Assembly: GCA_946186665.1 (NCBI GenBank)
Contig: CAMHOE010000003.1
Span: forward strand, 31,917-95,916
DNA: 64,000 nt
Direction: 5' to 3'
Source: an uncultured Clostridia bacterium
GTDB taxonomy: Bacteria; Bacillota; Clostridia; Oscillospirales; Acutalibacteraceae
The translations under genes and the position numbers were made by a program. The notes beneath the pieces are model-generated. The model saw only the letters and a program-made list of their open reading frames with translations, did not search any database and was not told the origin of the DNA. Positions 1 through 9,519 of this stretch are shown one piece after another. Numbering within the stretch: position 1 is the first letter of the stretch; each line of letters starts with the position of its first letter.

Positions 1-1
1 G

Positions 2-874
2 TTAGTATTATTTACCGATACCGACACAGATATCACCCCTGAGATAGCAAAGGAATATGGTTATCATCTTATCAGTATGCCATACAGTATTGACGGCGAG
101 ACGACTTATCCCTATGAGGATTTTGAGAAGTTCGATGCCCATGAGTTCTACGACAGACTCCGCACCGGAATTATCCCGAACACCAGCGCAATAAGCACAC
201 AGCGTTATCTGGATTATTTTGAGCCGCATTTCAAAAACGGTGACGATATCCTTTATGTGCATTTTTCATCCGCTATGTCAGCTACGTTTGAAGCCATGAA
301 TACTGCTGTAGAGGAATTGAAGCAGAAGTATCCGGAGCGCAAATTCTATACCATAGATACCAAAGCCATAACCATACTCAGCCTTAACATTGTCGAAGAG
401 ATAGGAGAGCTTTACAGAACCGGCAGGACAATAGAAGAGATACTTGAATGGGCAGAAAATGAAGTTGACCACTATGCCGTATATTTCTTTGCTGATGACC
501 TGAGGTTCTTCAAGCACAGCGGAAGAGTAAGCGGACTGGCAGGAACAATGGGTACGCTTCTCGGCATCCGTCCCATAATATACATAAACGAAGAGGGAAA
601 GATGGTAAGCGTCGGCAAGGAAAAGGGCAGAGCCAAAGCCCTTGCAAAAATCATTGAATATGTAAAAATTCTTGGAGACGAAATAGATAAGCACCGTGTT
701 ATCGTTGCCCATACGGATGCGCCGGAGCTTGCTCAGGAGCTTATCGATATGCTGAGAGATAATTACGGAGCAGACCTTGAAATCCAGCTTATAGACGTCA
801 ATCCAACAGCCGGCAGTCACTGCGGACCGTCCACCGTTGGTGTAAGCTTCTATGCCCGTTCACGCAGCGTCTGA
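2..874 (+). CDS. DegV family fatty-acid-binding protein (5' truncated by window edge)
   Basis: The reading frame is already open at base 2 (LVLFTDTDTDITPE...), so the true start lies before the window; the first internal ATG is at 77. The N-terminal DTDTDIT segment matches the DS/DTxxDL lipid-head binding loop of DegV proteins, followed by a TSAIST loop, an SSAMSATF segment and the family's characteristic basic-glycine motif (FFKHSGRVSG) and GIRPIIYINEEG. DegV proteins bind a single fatty acid; several act as FakB partners of the fatty-acid kinase FakA. No kinase partner is visible here. The C-terminus (ARSRSV) is complete. Family assignment is secure; the physiological lipid is unknown. Confidence 0.88.
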   Translation, partial: LVLFTDTDTDITPEIAKEYGYHLISMPYSIDGETTYPYEDFEKFDAHEFYDRLRTGIIPNTSAISTQRYLDYFEPHFKNGDDILYVHFSSAMSATFEAMNTAVEELKQKYPERKFYTIDTKAITILSLNIVEEIGELYRTGRTIEEILEWAENEVDHYAVYFFADDLRFFKHSGRVSGLAGTMGTLLGIRPIIYINEEGKMVSVGKEKGRAKALAKIIEYVKILGDEIDKHRVIVAHTDAPELAQELIDMLRDNYGADLEIQLIDVNPTAGSHCGPSTVGVSFYARSRSV

Positions 875-983
875 GTTTGCCGCTGACCACTAAGCCAGTT
901 TTTGAAAATCAAAAATTATGAATTATAACACATTCAAAAATACATATCTGAACCGCCCTGTGCTTGTTGACTTTCATTTTCTG

Positions 984-1736
984 ATGAAGGTCATTCTGAG
1001 CGCAGCGGTTCTTTTTGCTGTTATCACCTTATCGTCCTGCGGTGAAGCGGAGAATTATTCCGATGACATTTCCGCTGTTACATCAGATATTTCTGATACG
1101 GCTGTGTTTGCCGGTAGTGAATATTCAGACGATGGGGAAGAAGCAGTCACCTTGAAGTACGACAGAAAGGTCATAGATATTCCGTACATATCCCAGCTGC
1201 CGGATTTTCCCACCGGCTGTGAGGGTGTATCTGCCGTGATGGTCCTGCGTACTGCCGGAGTTTATACAACACCCGAGCTGTTCTTCAAAAAGTACCTTAC
1301 AATAACAGACTTTCCCTTTGACCCGGACAAAAGCTACTGCGGTGACCCGACAGACGAGTCCGGAATGGGCTGTTATGCTCCTGCTCTTGCGGAGGGGATG
1401 AACAAAGCTCTATCTTCCACATATTACGAAGCGACTGTTGTCAAGGGGCTTTCTATGGACGGGCTTTGCAGTGAATATATAGACAGAAATATTCCTGTCA
1501 TCATATGGGCAAGTGTGGAAATGTCACAACTCCACATTGTCAGGAAATGGGATTACAACGGCAAGCTGATAGAATGGAAGTCGCCTGAGCATTGTCTGGT
1601 ACTTGTTGGATACGATAAAGAATACTATATCTTCAACGACCCACTTACCCATAAGTGCAAATACTACCCCCGAAACTCCGTTAGCTCCTCCTACAACATG
1701 ATGGGAAGACAGGCGGTAATAGTGAATAATGAATAG
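984..1736 (+). CDS. C39-like cysteine peptidase lipoprotein
   Basis: From ATG 984 the protein opens with a lipoprotein signal (MKVILSAAVLFAVITLSSC), the LSSC lipobox giving a lipidated cysteine. An in-frame ATG at 918 would add 22 residues before the signal and also lacks a clear ribosome site, so I prefer 984. The mature part has the Peptidase_C39_2 pattern: IPYISQLPDFPTGCEG with the presumed catalytic Cys, then SPEHCLVLVGYD with the His and YYIFNDP with the Asp. Such proteins are membrane-anchored and face the outside; substrates are mostly unknown. It follows the DegV gene by about 110 bases and is followed by a repeat element and a terminator-like hairpin. Function as an active protease is inferred from the Cys/His pattern only. 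Confidence 0.75.
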   Translation: MKVILSAAVLFAVITLSSCGEAENYSDDISAVTSDISDTAVFAGSEYSDDGEEAVTLKYDRKVIDIPYISQLPDFPTGCEGVSAVMVLRTAGVYTTPELFFKKYLTITDFPFDPDKSYCGDPTDESGMGCYAPALAEGMNKALSSTYYEATVVKGLSMDGLCSEYIDRNIPVIIWASVEMSQLHIVRKWDYNGKLIEWKSPEHCLVLVGYDKEYYIFNDPLTHKCKYYPRNSVSSSYNMMGRQAVIVNNE

Positions 1737-2164
1737 TGAATAGTGAATAGTGAATAGTTGTGGTACGTTTTCGCTTATGCGAAAACGAAATATTGTAAGT
1801 ATAATAAAAACTATGACTTCATACCGCACAGGCGCATAATGAATAAATGAATACTGAAAACTTAAGACTTAATAATGAATAATAGTGGTCTGTTTTCGCG
1901 ATGCGCAAACAATCATAGTAAGTATAATATAAACTATGACTTCATACCGTACAGGCGCATAAAGTTGTGGAGGGGAAGAAACTATATATCCGTAGAAAAC
2001 AGCCGAAACAGCAGCCCCTTAAGGGCTGCGCCGGCGGATGGTAACAAGAGTCTGACAAATCTGCGCCGTCAATCGCGGGCAGGAAAAGTATCGGTCCGGA
2101 TATCAGAGTGAGCGCAAGCGAACGAGGGCGCGAATCGGGAGCGCAAGCCTTGCGCCTTGCGCAA
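1731..2164 (+). repeat. Family 1 intergenic repeat, copy A (5' module duplicated)
   Basis: The first of five related intergenic blocks. It starts with a tandem 9-mer (gtgaatagt), then a hairpin (cgttttcgc...gcgaaaacg), an AT-rich segment (aatcatagtaagtataat), aggcgcataaagttg, the stem cagcagccccttaaggggctg-like hairpin, a segment with cgccggcgga, tgcgccgtcaatcgcggg, and a GC-rich tail ending gcgcaagccttgcgcc. In this copy the 5' module occurs twice (about 1737-1830 and 1876-1970). Other copies are at about 17.7, 40.3 (-), 46.8 (-) and 57.4 kb. Confidence 0.85.
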
Positions 2165-2166
2165 AA

Positions 2167-2199
2167 CACCCACGTCAAGGTGACGTGGGTGCATTTTTT
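2167..2199. terminator. Intrinsic terminator between convergent genes
   Basis: A 10-bp perfect stem (acccacgtca at 2168-2177, tgacgtgggt at 2181-2190) with a 3-base loop is followed on the plus strand by gcatttttta. It would end transcripts from the C39 lipoprotein side; the minus-strand read has a weaker U-tract. The T-run overlaps the htpG stop codon. Confidence 0.75.
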
Positions 2200-4039
2200 A
2201 CAGAAGCTCCATGACCTGAACGCTTCTTGCAACAAAGCCTTCAAGCTCTGCGGCGCTGAGCTTGCGCTGACTCATGACTGCAATATCAAAAATGTGTCTG
2301 CATAGAAGTCTGCGCTTTTCTTCGGGATATTCCGGGAGCTTTTTGATGATGCTGTTTGCTGTGTTGATGATGAGTGTCTCTGTGGCGTCTCCGGCTTCAC
2401 CGAACATATTGCCGTATATCTTGCGGATATCACTCATACGTCTTTCGTATTCGTTGATGGCAAGGATAGCCGGTGTGTCGGTGGTTTTCAGGTTCTCAGC
2501 TTTTATTTCAAGCTTCTCCATATCAAGAGAGTCCTTGAATATGCCTATAAGCTCATCTGTATTTTCTGCTTTTTCGCTTTCGTCTGATTTAAGAGCCTCG
2601 CCTATCTCAGAGTCGATACGAACGAACTTGGTGTCTGTCTCCTTGTATTCAAGGAAGCTTACAAAATGAGTGTCGATATTATGCTCCAGTATAACAGCGT
2701 CAAGACCGTTATCCTTGAACATCTTTATATACTGAGCCTGTACATCTGTGCTGGATACATAGTATACCTTTTCATTGACCTTCGGAAGCTCGGAGAAGGT
2801 CTTGTATTCGCCATTGATGCTCTTGTACAGGATAATGTCCTTTACTCTGTCATAGAACTTCTCGTCCTTGATACAGCCGAACTTTATAAACGGTGAGATG
2901 TCATCCCAGTAGCTTTCATAATCCTTGCGCTCGTTCTTGAATACGGATGTCAGTTTGTCAGCGACCTTCTTTGTGATATGTCTGGATATCTTTGCGACCT
3001 CGCCGTCATTCTGGAGGAAGGAACGGGAAACATTCAGCGGCAGGTCAGGACAGTCGATAACTCCCTTAAGAAGCATAAGGAACTCAGGAACAACTTCCTT
3101 TATGTTGTCTGCGATATACACCTGATTTGCATAAAGCTTGATTTCGCCGGGCATTACCTGAAGCTTGTCTGTCTGCTTCGGGAAGTAAAGTATACCCTTC
3201 AGTCTGAATGGGTAGTCAACATTCAGGTGTATCCAGAAAAGCGGCAGATTCATATCCGTAAAGGTCTCTCTGTAGAAGTCCTCATATTCCTCTGTTGTAC
3301 AGTCTTTTGGAGCTTTCAGCCAGAGGGGAGAGATGTTGTTTACGGGCTTTTCTGTTTTGATGTTTTCAGTACCCTCTGTATTTTCCTTGTCGTCCTTTTT
3401 GTCATCATCCGAAACAGCGGTAAAGAATATTTCATATGGCATAAAGCGGCAGTACTTATTGAGTACTTCCCTTACTTTATATTCGCTGAGAAACTCTTTT
3501 CCGTCCTCAGAGATGTGCATTATAATGCTTGTACCCTTTTCAGCCTTTGTGCCGTCAGAGATCTCGTAGGTATGGCTTCCGTCACTTACCCAATGCACGG
3601 GCTTAGCGTCTTTCTGATAGGATAGTGTTTCTATCTCAACCTTTTCCGATACCATATAAGCCGAGTAAAAGCCCAGACCGAAATGACCTATGATACCTGC
3701 GTCTGCGTCAGTCTGGTCCTTGTATTTTTCAAGAAATTCCTGCGCTCCGGAAAAGGCTATCTGTGTGATGTACTTTTCCACCTCTTCTTCTGTCATACCG
3801 ATACCGTTGTCAGTAACAGTCAGTGTTTTTGCGTTCTTGTCCAGAACGATATCGATTCTCGGCTTAACGTTGTCGTCGTCAGCTTCACCGATAAGGCAAA
3901 GACTCTGATACTTTTTAATAGCATCACAGCCGTTGGCAACGATTTCCCTGAGGAAGATATCCTTGTCCGAATACAGCCATTTTTTGATTATCGGAAATAA
4001 ATTTTCCGAGTCTACTCTTATCTGTCCTTCTCTTTTCAT
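2198..4039 (-). CDS. htpG: Molecular chaperone HtpG (Hsp90)
   Basis: Encodes 613 residues, close to the usual 600-640 for bacterial Hsp90. The N-terminal GHKL ATPase shows the helix FLREIVANGCDAIKK (family: ELISNASDA), DNGIGM and GHFGLGFYSAYMV in the right order within the first 135 residues; the middle domain carries the conserved SRSFLQND region. A charged, acidic linker sits near residue 215-235. ATG 4039 is preceded by ggagg at good spacing. HtpG is a cytosolic ATP-driven dimeric chaperone. It is monocistronic here, convergent with the C39 lipoprotein gene. Confidence 0.95.
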   Translation of the reverse strand: MKREGQIRVDSENLFPIIKKWLYSDKDIFLREIVANGCDAIKKYQSLCLIGEADDDNVKPRIDIVLDKNAKTLTVTDNGIGMTEEEVEKYITQIAFSGAQEFLEKYKDQTDADAGIIGHFGLGFYSAYMVSEKVEIETLSYQKDAKPVHWVSDGSHTYEISDGTKAEKGTSIIMHISEDGKEFLSEYKVREVLNKYCRFMPYEIFFTAVSDDDKKDDKENTEGTENIKTEKPVNNISPLWLKAPKDCTTEEYEDFYRETFTDMNLPLFWIHLNVDYPFRLKGILYFPKQTDKLQVMPGEIKLYANQVYIADNIKEVVPEFLMLLKGVIDCPDLPLNVSRSFLQNDGEVAKISRHITKKVADKLTSVFKNERKDYESYWDDISPFIKFGCIKDEKFYDRVKDIILYKSINGEYKTFSELPKVNEKVYYVSSTDVQAQYIKMFKDNGLDAVILEHNIDTHFVSFLEYKETDTKFVRIDSEIGEALKSDESEKAENTDELIGIFKDSLDMEKLEIKAENLKTTDTPAILAINEYERRMSDIRKIYGNMFGEAGDATETLIINTANSIIKKLPEYPEEKRRLLCRHIFDIAVMSQRKLSAAELEGFVARSVQVMELL

Positions 4040-4147
4040 CTTAAAAACCTCCGTTTTTTTGCTTAGTGTTTATATTTTGTGATTTGTTTTTTGTTACGTG
4101 TGTTTGTAAACCACCTTCTTAAATATACACATATATTTATAATTCCC

Positions 4148-4250
4148 ATCTGAAATAAATTCAGCGGTTTTAGGAAAGGGGTCTGGGGAATAACCCTTTT
4201 TCCGCCGGAAAAGGGTTTTCCCCAGCGGGGTTTGGGGCAGAGCTCCGATT
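4148..4250. repeat. Family 3 intergenic repeat (uninterrupted copy)
   Basis: The block ttcagcggttttaggaaagg...ggggaataaccctttttccgccggaaaagggttttcccc lies directly after the ftsK stop. It contains a palindromic core ttttccgccggaaaa. Related blocks lie at 51.30 kb, 52.94-53.16 kb (split by a family 2 element) and, diverged, at 55.80 kb. In all cases it sits outside genes. Confidence 0.75.
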
Positions 4251-4251
4251 T

Positions 4252-7170
4252 TCATTCTGCCGGCGGGGTGGACATATTGCGTTCCAACCATTGCTGATAG
4301 GTCATAAGGACCTGTCGGGGCTTTGAGCCTTCGTGGGGTCCCACTATGCCCATCTGCTCCATTTCGTCGATAAGCCTGCCGGCACGGGCGTAGCCTAAGC
4401 GCAGTCTCCTTTGCAGAAGTGAGGTCGAAGCTTGTCCGGCTTCTACGACACATTGGATCGCCTGTTCCATCATCGGGTCGGTGTCTCCGTCGCTGACGTC
4501 AGACTGCTTTCCGCCGTTTTCAGGAATTGCACTGCGCTCTATCTGGTCTATCACATTCGGGTCGTATTCAACTATCTTGTTGCCTTTTATGAATTCTATT
4601 ATATTTTCGATTTCATTGTCGTCTACAAAACAGCCCTGTACACGTATGGGCTTTGTTGTGCCGATAGGGGAGAAGAGCATATCGCCTCTGCCTAAAAGCT
4701 TTTCCGCGCCGCCGGAGTCAAGTATCGTTCTGGAGTCTATCTGAGACTTTACGGCAAAGGCAATACGGCTCGGCACGTTTGCCTTGATAAGTCCCGTGAT
4801 GACATCAACAGAGGGTCGCTGTGTTGCTATCACAAGGTGCATTCCGGCAGCTCGCGCCATCTGCGCAAGACGGCATATGGACTCTTCCACCTCGTTGGGG
4901 GCTGCCATCATCAGGTCGGCAAGCTCGTCAATGACAATAACTATCTGACACATCTTTTTGAGCTTGTGTATTTCTTTGGGCTGTTCATCAGAGTTCTTTA
5001 CCTCAGCCTGTGCCTGCGCAAGCATTTCATCCTCTTCAAAGGTTCTTTCGCTGTCATATGTATATGCTTCCTCAGCTTCGGCGTTCTGTTTGTCCACAAG
5101 TCTGTTGTAGCTGTGCATATCCCTTACATTATATTCCGCAAAGGTCTTGTATCTTTCAAGCATTTCGTTTACCGCCCAGTTCAGAGCGCCTGCGGCTTTT
5201 CTGGGGTCTGTAACGACAGGGACAAGAAGATGAGGTATGCCATTGTATACACCAAGCTCAACGACCTTCGGGTCTATAAGCATAAGCTTTACCTCATCCG
5301 GGTCTGATTTGTACAGCAGACTTACAAGCATGGAGTTTATACATACCGATTTACCGGAGCCGGTAGAACCTGCGATAAGCAGATGCGGCATTCTTGCAAG
5401 GTCGGCAAGGGTTATCTTTCCGGTTATGTCCATGCCAAGCGCTACAGTAAGCTTGCTTTTGGCATTCTGGAATTCCTTTGACTCTACTAAGTTGCGCATT
5501 TTTACAACAGTCACGTTCCTGTTAGGCACCTCGATTCCGACGGCGTTTTTGCCGGGTATAGGCGCTTCTATTCTCACACCCGTAGCGGCAAGGTTCATGG
5601 CGATATCATCCGAAAGATTTGTTATCTTGCTTATCTTGACACCCGAAGCAGGCTGAAGCTCATATCTTGTTACAGAGGGTCCCCGGCTTATATTTATTAT
5701 AGTGGTCTGTACACCGAAGCTTTTCAGTGTATCCACAAGAGTAGTCGCACTCTGATGAAGCTCCTGTGTTATGTTTTCCTGCTCATCGTCGGGCTGAGGT
5801 TCAAGGAGTGTGAAGGGCGGCTTGAGATAATATCCTTCCACACCGTCCGTACCTATATCCGCAAAGCCGGAAAGCTCTGAGGGAGCAACTTTGCTGTCAT
5901 CCTGTTTTGCTTCGGGCTGAGCCGTCTTAGCCGGCGGCGGATTTTTAGCACCTTTTTTCTTTTTATTGTCTGAACCGAAAACGGCATTGATAACATCATC
6001 ATATGAACCTGAATCGCTTTCATTGTCGTCAGGCTGTACATTATTATCTGAAGTCTGAGCGTCCTGCCGGACAAGCGCGCTGATGTCAATGTTATCCTCT
6101 GTAAGGAATACATCGTCATTGATATGTTCCATGTCACCGGTGACTGCCGGCTCATCTTTTTTCTTTGAACGTCTGGGGCTGATATCCGGAATAAGCCCTT
6201 CTATACCGGTAGAACTATTCTTCTTTGAAGAAACAGACTGTTCAGCATTATCATCAGTTTCCGGTATTGCTTTTGCTTTTTTCTTTTTGTCAGCCTTTTC
6301 TGCCGGCTCAGGCTCATATATGGGAGTTTTGTCTATCCTGCGGTAATCGGAGTCAAAAGCTTCCCTGCGCTTGTCGGCACTGAGCTTCTGTTCGACCTTT
6401 TTGCTGACATATTCTTCCCTTGCCTGACGTCTTTTCTCGGCTTTTATTTTAGTTTCTTCTTCTCTTATCTTGCTCTTTATTTCTTTATGCTCACTTATAC
6501 GTTCGTTGACAGGTTCTTTTATCCTCTCGATAATATTCATAAACAGCGCTTCGAAGGACATAAACACAAAGAACGACAGCAGTACCAGAGTGATAAGAGC
6601 GCTTCCCACAGAGCCAAGAGTTCTCGCAAGTGGTATGCCAAGTACTCCGCCGATAAAGCCTGTGCCGTTACCTTCTGCTGCCTTGCGGAAGCAGTTCATA
6701 AGTTCGGTGCCGTAATCTCCCAGCTCCATTCCGTTCGAACCGAAGCAGAAAATCATCGTCGCAAACAGCACGACCGTTCCGCAGAAGAAAAACACCTTTA
6801 ACGGGAAACGGTATGTTGATTTCTCCTTGAACATCTGCACTGCACAGTAAATGTTTATCAGCGGCAATATTATTCCCGTAAAGCCGAACAATCCCCAGTA
6901 ACACTGGTGCAGCGACAGCCATATTTTATCTCCTTCAATAAAGTACAACAGAATACACAGTGCAGCAGTACACAACTGGACTATGCCTTTTGTCGTTCTG
7001 CTCTTTTTTATGTAAAGCTCGGCTTCAGAGCGTGCTCTCTGTTTTTCAGCGGCAGTCTTGCTTTTACTTGTTTTACTCTTACTGCTCTGACTTTTCTTTG
7101 ATGCTGCTGCTTTTTTTGTTCCGGTATTCTTTTTTGCGCCTGAGCTGCCATTTGTCTTTTTTTCTGCCAA
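4252..7170 (-). CDS. FtsK/SpoIIIE-type DNA translocase
   Basis: About 972 residues from TTG 7170, which has ggaggtg at ideal distance; an upstream ATG at 7197 lies before the ribosome site and is unlikely. Order: Lys/Ser-rich start, about four membrane segments (roughly residues 65-230), a long charged linker, the FtsK alpha/beta motor with Walker [13 protein letters not shown] and a Walker B-like [12 protein letters not shown], and a C-terminal gamma winged helix ([20 protein letters not shown]). It pumps chromosomal DNA through the division or sporulation septum as a hexamer. As the organism carries sigG it may serve SpoIIIE's role; FtsK and SpoIIIE cannot be separated on sequence alone. 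Confidence 0.93.
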   Translation of the reverse strand: MAEKKTNGSSGAKKNTGTKKAAASKKSQSSKSKTSKSKTAAEKQRARSEAELYIKKSRTTKGIVQLCTAALCILLYFIEGDKIWLSLHQCYWGLFGFTGIILPLINIYCAVQMFKEKSTYRFPLKVFFFCGTVVLFATMIFCFGSNGMELGDYGTELMNCFRKAAEGNGTGFIGGVLGIPLARTLGSVGSALITLVLLSFFVFMSFEALFMNIIERIKEPVNERISEHKEIKSKIREEETKIKAEKRRQAREEYVSKKVEQKLSADKRREAFDSDYRRIDKTPIYEPEPAEKADKKKKAKAIPETDDNAEQSVSSKKNSSTGIEGLIPDISPRRSKKKDEPAVTGDMEHINDDVFLTEDNIDISALVRQDAQTSDNNVQPDDNESDSGSYDDVINAVFGSDNKKKKGAKNPPPAKTAQPEAKQDDSKVAPSELSGFADIGTDGVEGYYLKPPFTLLEPQPDDEQENITQELHQSATTLVDTLKSFGVQTTIINISRGPSVTRYELQPASGVKISKITNLSDDIAMNLAATGVRIEAPIPGKNAVGIEVPNRNVTVVKMRNLVESKEFQNAKSKLTVALGMDITGKITLADLARMPHLLIAGSTGSGKSVCINSMLVSLLYKSDPDEVKLMLIDPKVVELGVYNGIPHLLVPVVTDPRKAAGALNWAVNEMLERYKTFAEYNVRDMHSYNRLVDKQNAEAEEAYTYDSERTFEEDEMLAQAQAEVKNSDEQPKEIHKLKKMCQIVIVIDELADLMMAAPNEVEESICRLAQMARAAGMHLVIATQRPSVDVITGLIKANVPSRIAFAVKSQIDSRTILDSGGAEKLLGRGDMLFSPIGTTKPIRVQGCFVDDNEIENIIEFIKGNKIVEYDPNVIDQIERSAIPENGGKQSDVSDGDTDPMMEQAIQCVVEAGQASTSLLQRRLRLGYARAGRLIDEMEQMGIVGPHEGSKPRQVLMTYQQWLERNMSTPPAE

Positions 7171-7259
7171 GCAATTTTCACCTCCGTAGCAAATCATTTA
7201 TCAGCATTCAGCTGACAGCTAATACTAATATCGAATAAAGAAGTAGAAAAAATAAAGTT

Positions 7260-7505
7260 TCGCCAGCCTTTTCAAAGGCTGCGAGGTCCATGGGGCAGAG
7301 CCCCTGGTCGCCGTCCGCAGACGCCCATAGGAAGTACCCTTGGGGTACGGCGAAACCCCCTTTTTTAATCCCTCGGAATGGGGTGAATTCAAAAACAGTC
7401 CTGTGGACTGTTTTTGAAGAGGGGAAGCCCTGGAAGAGGGCTTCCCCTTGTAGCGGTCATAACAAAGTACCTCTGCTGCCGCAAGGCAGCACGAAAAAAC
7501 TAACG
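7260..7505. repeat. Hairpin-rich intergenic block between ftsK and uppP
   Basis: This 470-base gap holds at least five stems: gccagccttt/aaaggctgc near 7262-7282, the mini-element gtacccttggggtac at 7335-7349, caaaaacagtcc/ggactgtttttg near 7390-7415, ggggaagccct/agggcttcccc near 7421-7447, and gctgccgcaaggcagc near 7477-7492. No convincing open reading frame. The mini-element is shared with family 1 repeats. Confidence 0.65.
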
Positions 7506-7643
7506 TTAATGACATCGGGACTATGCCTCGGACATCCATTTCTTCTTATATATTTGTTTATTGGATAATAGTATCAATAAATCTGACAATAATTATTTTC
7601 GGCGGCATATACATACCGCCGATATCCATTCTTTATTATATTC

Positions 7644-8585
7644 TCAGAACGTAAGCGGCTGATGTGTAAAAAAGTTTATCCCTGTGGAAAGCTCTATGAT
7701 ACTTACCAGTATTACAAGTAATCCTACGGCAGCCGTGTAAATGATGAAGATATACATTCTGTCTGTTGTGAGCAGCCATTTGAATATCTTGATGGCAAAA
7801 AATCCCACAACCGCTGCAAGCACCATTCCTACTATAACATACAGGAAATTTATGTTTCCGACTCCGCCTTCAGAGAACAGTGCGTCCTTCGTTTCAAGAA
7901 GTGCGGCCGCAACTATGGCAGGAGTACCTAAAAGGAAGGAGTAGTCAAGCGCTACAGACCTGTTTATTCCGCGAAACTGACTTGCCGCCAGTGTAGAGCC
8001 TGACCTTGACAGTCCCGGGAAAATAGCTGCAAAGCACTGTGTGACACCTACTACGACTGCATCAACTGCATTGTATTTTTTACGTGGCTTTTTCCTGTAT
8101 TTTTTGCCGTCAATTACTTTTACAGGCATTTTCTTTCTGCCGCTGAAAAACAGCAGTGCGCTTGTTGCGAGCAGTGCTATTCCTATACAAATGAAGTATC
8201 CGTCATTTGTCAGAACATCTGCCAGGTCTTTTATTTTCATATCCGTTCCGGGTATAGGCAGGAACAGAAGGAAAAGCGGCAGCAGACCAATTATTATCAT
8301 CATGGCAAGATTTTCCTCTGCTGTCATCTCGCTCCACTTGAACTGTTTTTTGAAAAGCTTTACGATGATACTTTTCAGGGCGGAGAAGAGCTTGATAACA
8401 AGCTTGATGTATATTGCGATAACGGCAGCCAGTGTACCGATATGCAGCATTACAGAGAAAAACAGATTATTGTCACTCATACCGGCAATATGCTGACATA
8501 TTGCTAAATGTCCGCTGCTGGATACGGGAAGGAACTCTGTAAGTCCCTGTACGATGCCCTGAAATATCGCATCAAATAAATTCAT
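7644..8585 (-). CDS. uppP: Undecaprenyl-diphosphatase UppP (BacA)
   Basis: 313 residues, somewhat longer than the usual 265-280. The two BacA signature regions are present: GLTEFLPVSSSGHLAI near the N-terminus and FPGLSRSGSTLAASQFRGI around residue 190. Multiple membrane helices. It dephosphorylates undecaprenyl pyrophosphate to recycle the lipid carrier for peptidoglycan and confers bacitracin tolerance. The extra length is mostly a basic loop (FSGRKKMPVKVIDGKKYRK) near the middle, expected to be cytosolic. ATG 8585 has ggaggtac upstream. It stands alone on the minus strand downstream of the TepA-like gene. Confidence 0.94.
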   Translation of the reverse strand: MNLFDAIFQGIVQGLTEFLPVSSSGHLAICQHIAGMSDNNLFFSVMLHIGTLAAVIAIYIKLVIKLFSALKSIIVKLFKKQFKWSEMTAEENLAMMIIIGLLPLFLLFLPIPGTDMKIKDLADVLTNDGYFICIGIALLATSALLFFSGRKKMPVKVIDGKKYRKKPRKKYNAVDAVVVGVTQCFAAIFPGLSRSGSTLAASQFRGINRSVALDYSFLLGTPAIVAAALLETKDALFSEGGVGNINFLYVIVGMVLAAVVGFFAIKIFKWLLTTDRMYIFIIYTAAVGLLVILVSIIELSTGINFFTHQPLTF

Positions 8586-8685
8586 ATTTTATGTACCTCC
8601 GAAAATCATACGGCAGCTTCTACTGCCGCGATAAAAGTAAACGTACTGCAATTCCACATTTTTAAAGGTTATCGGGAATTCTGAT

Positions 8686-9456
8686 TTATTGTTTACTATA
8701 ACTGCTTCTTTTTCTGACTGCAACAGTCACAGGCTTATGCTCATGCTTTTCATTGCGGTGACAGTCTATCATTTTGTAAAGGGAACAGACGGCACTGCTC
8801 AGGTCGCCTATAGAGTCTATCAGACCCTCTTTTACGGCGGCTTCTCCGTCAAGTATCGTTCCGATATCCATAACAAGCTCGTCTGTGTTCAGTGCAAGCT
8901 TTTCATACCTTTCGGCGGATATACCGGAATGTGCAGTCACAAAGTCCGTTATTCTTTTCTGCATCCGTTTGAAATACTCGAACGCCTGCGGAACGCCCAG
9001 CATAAGACCGTTCATTCTTACAGGGTGTATCGTCATGGTCGCAGACCGTGCGATGAACGACTTTTTAGCGGCTACTGCAATGGGAACACCGATAGAATGT
9101 CCGCCTCCAAGCACAAGGGAAACTACAGGCTTTTTCATGCCTGCCACAAGCTCAGCGATAGCAAGTCCTGCTTCCACATCACCGCCGACAGTATTCAGTA
9201 TGACCAATAGTCCGTCGATTTCCCTGTCCTGTTCCGCTGCCACAAGCTGTGGTATTATATGCTCATATTTAGTGGTTTTATTCTGCGGGGAGAGTATATA
9301 GTGTCCCTCAATCTGACCTATGATAGTCATACACTGAACGATATACCTTCCGTTATCCGATATCAGCGAGCCTGACGCAATTATACTTTCCCGAGCAAGC
9401 TCCTGCATCCCTATTTCTTCGCTGTCATTTTTCGTTTCCTGCGATACCTGTAACAA
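8686..9456 (-). CDS. ClpP-class serine protease, TepA-like
   Basis: 256 residues from TTG 9456, with aggagg upstream. The Clp/crotonase fold is shown by LLVILNTVGGDVEAGLAIAE and by VVSLVLGGGHSIGVPIAVAA, where the Ser after GGGH is in the nucleophile position, and TIHPVRMNG carries a candidate His. The match is to the TepA (YmfB) group found beside ftsK/spoIIIE in many Bacillota; here it is separated from ftsK only by uppP, so the association is kept. TepA has been linked to protein translocation or signal-peptide turnover in Bacillus. No transmembrane helix is evident. Assignment to family good; role inferred. Confidence 0.82.
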   Translation of the reverse strand: MLQVSQETKNDSEEIGMQELARESIIASGSLISDNGRYIVQCMTIIGQIEGHYILSPQNKTTKYEHIIPQLVAAEQDREIDGLLVILNTVGGDVEAGLAIAELVAGMKKPVVSLVLGGGHSIGVPIAVAAKKSFIARSATMTIHPVRMNGLMLGVPQAFEYFKRMQKRITDFVTAHSGISAERYEKLALNTDELVMDIGTILDGEAAVKEGLIDSIGDLSSAVCSLYKMIDCHRNEKHEHKPVTVAVRKRSSYSKQ

Positions 9457-9519
9457 TCCGCATTCGCCTCCTGCAAATATTATATGCAGAAAACAGCCTT
9501 TAATGCGAAGCGTAGTGTA

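Noticed and set aside
278..820. 180-codon minus-strand frame opposite the DegV gene
   Set aside because: DegV motifs are clear on the plus strand; the opposite frame has no recognisable domain and no ribosome site.
1942..2244. Reading frames inside repeat A as ordinary genes
   Set aside because: The sequence is a dispersed non-coding repeat; different frames are open in different copies. Only the conserved plus frame is mentioned as a low-weight finding.
2978..3625. 215-codon plus-strand frame opposite htpG
   Set aside because: Shadow of the htpG coding strand.
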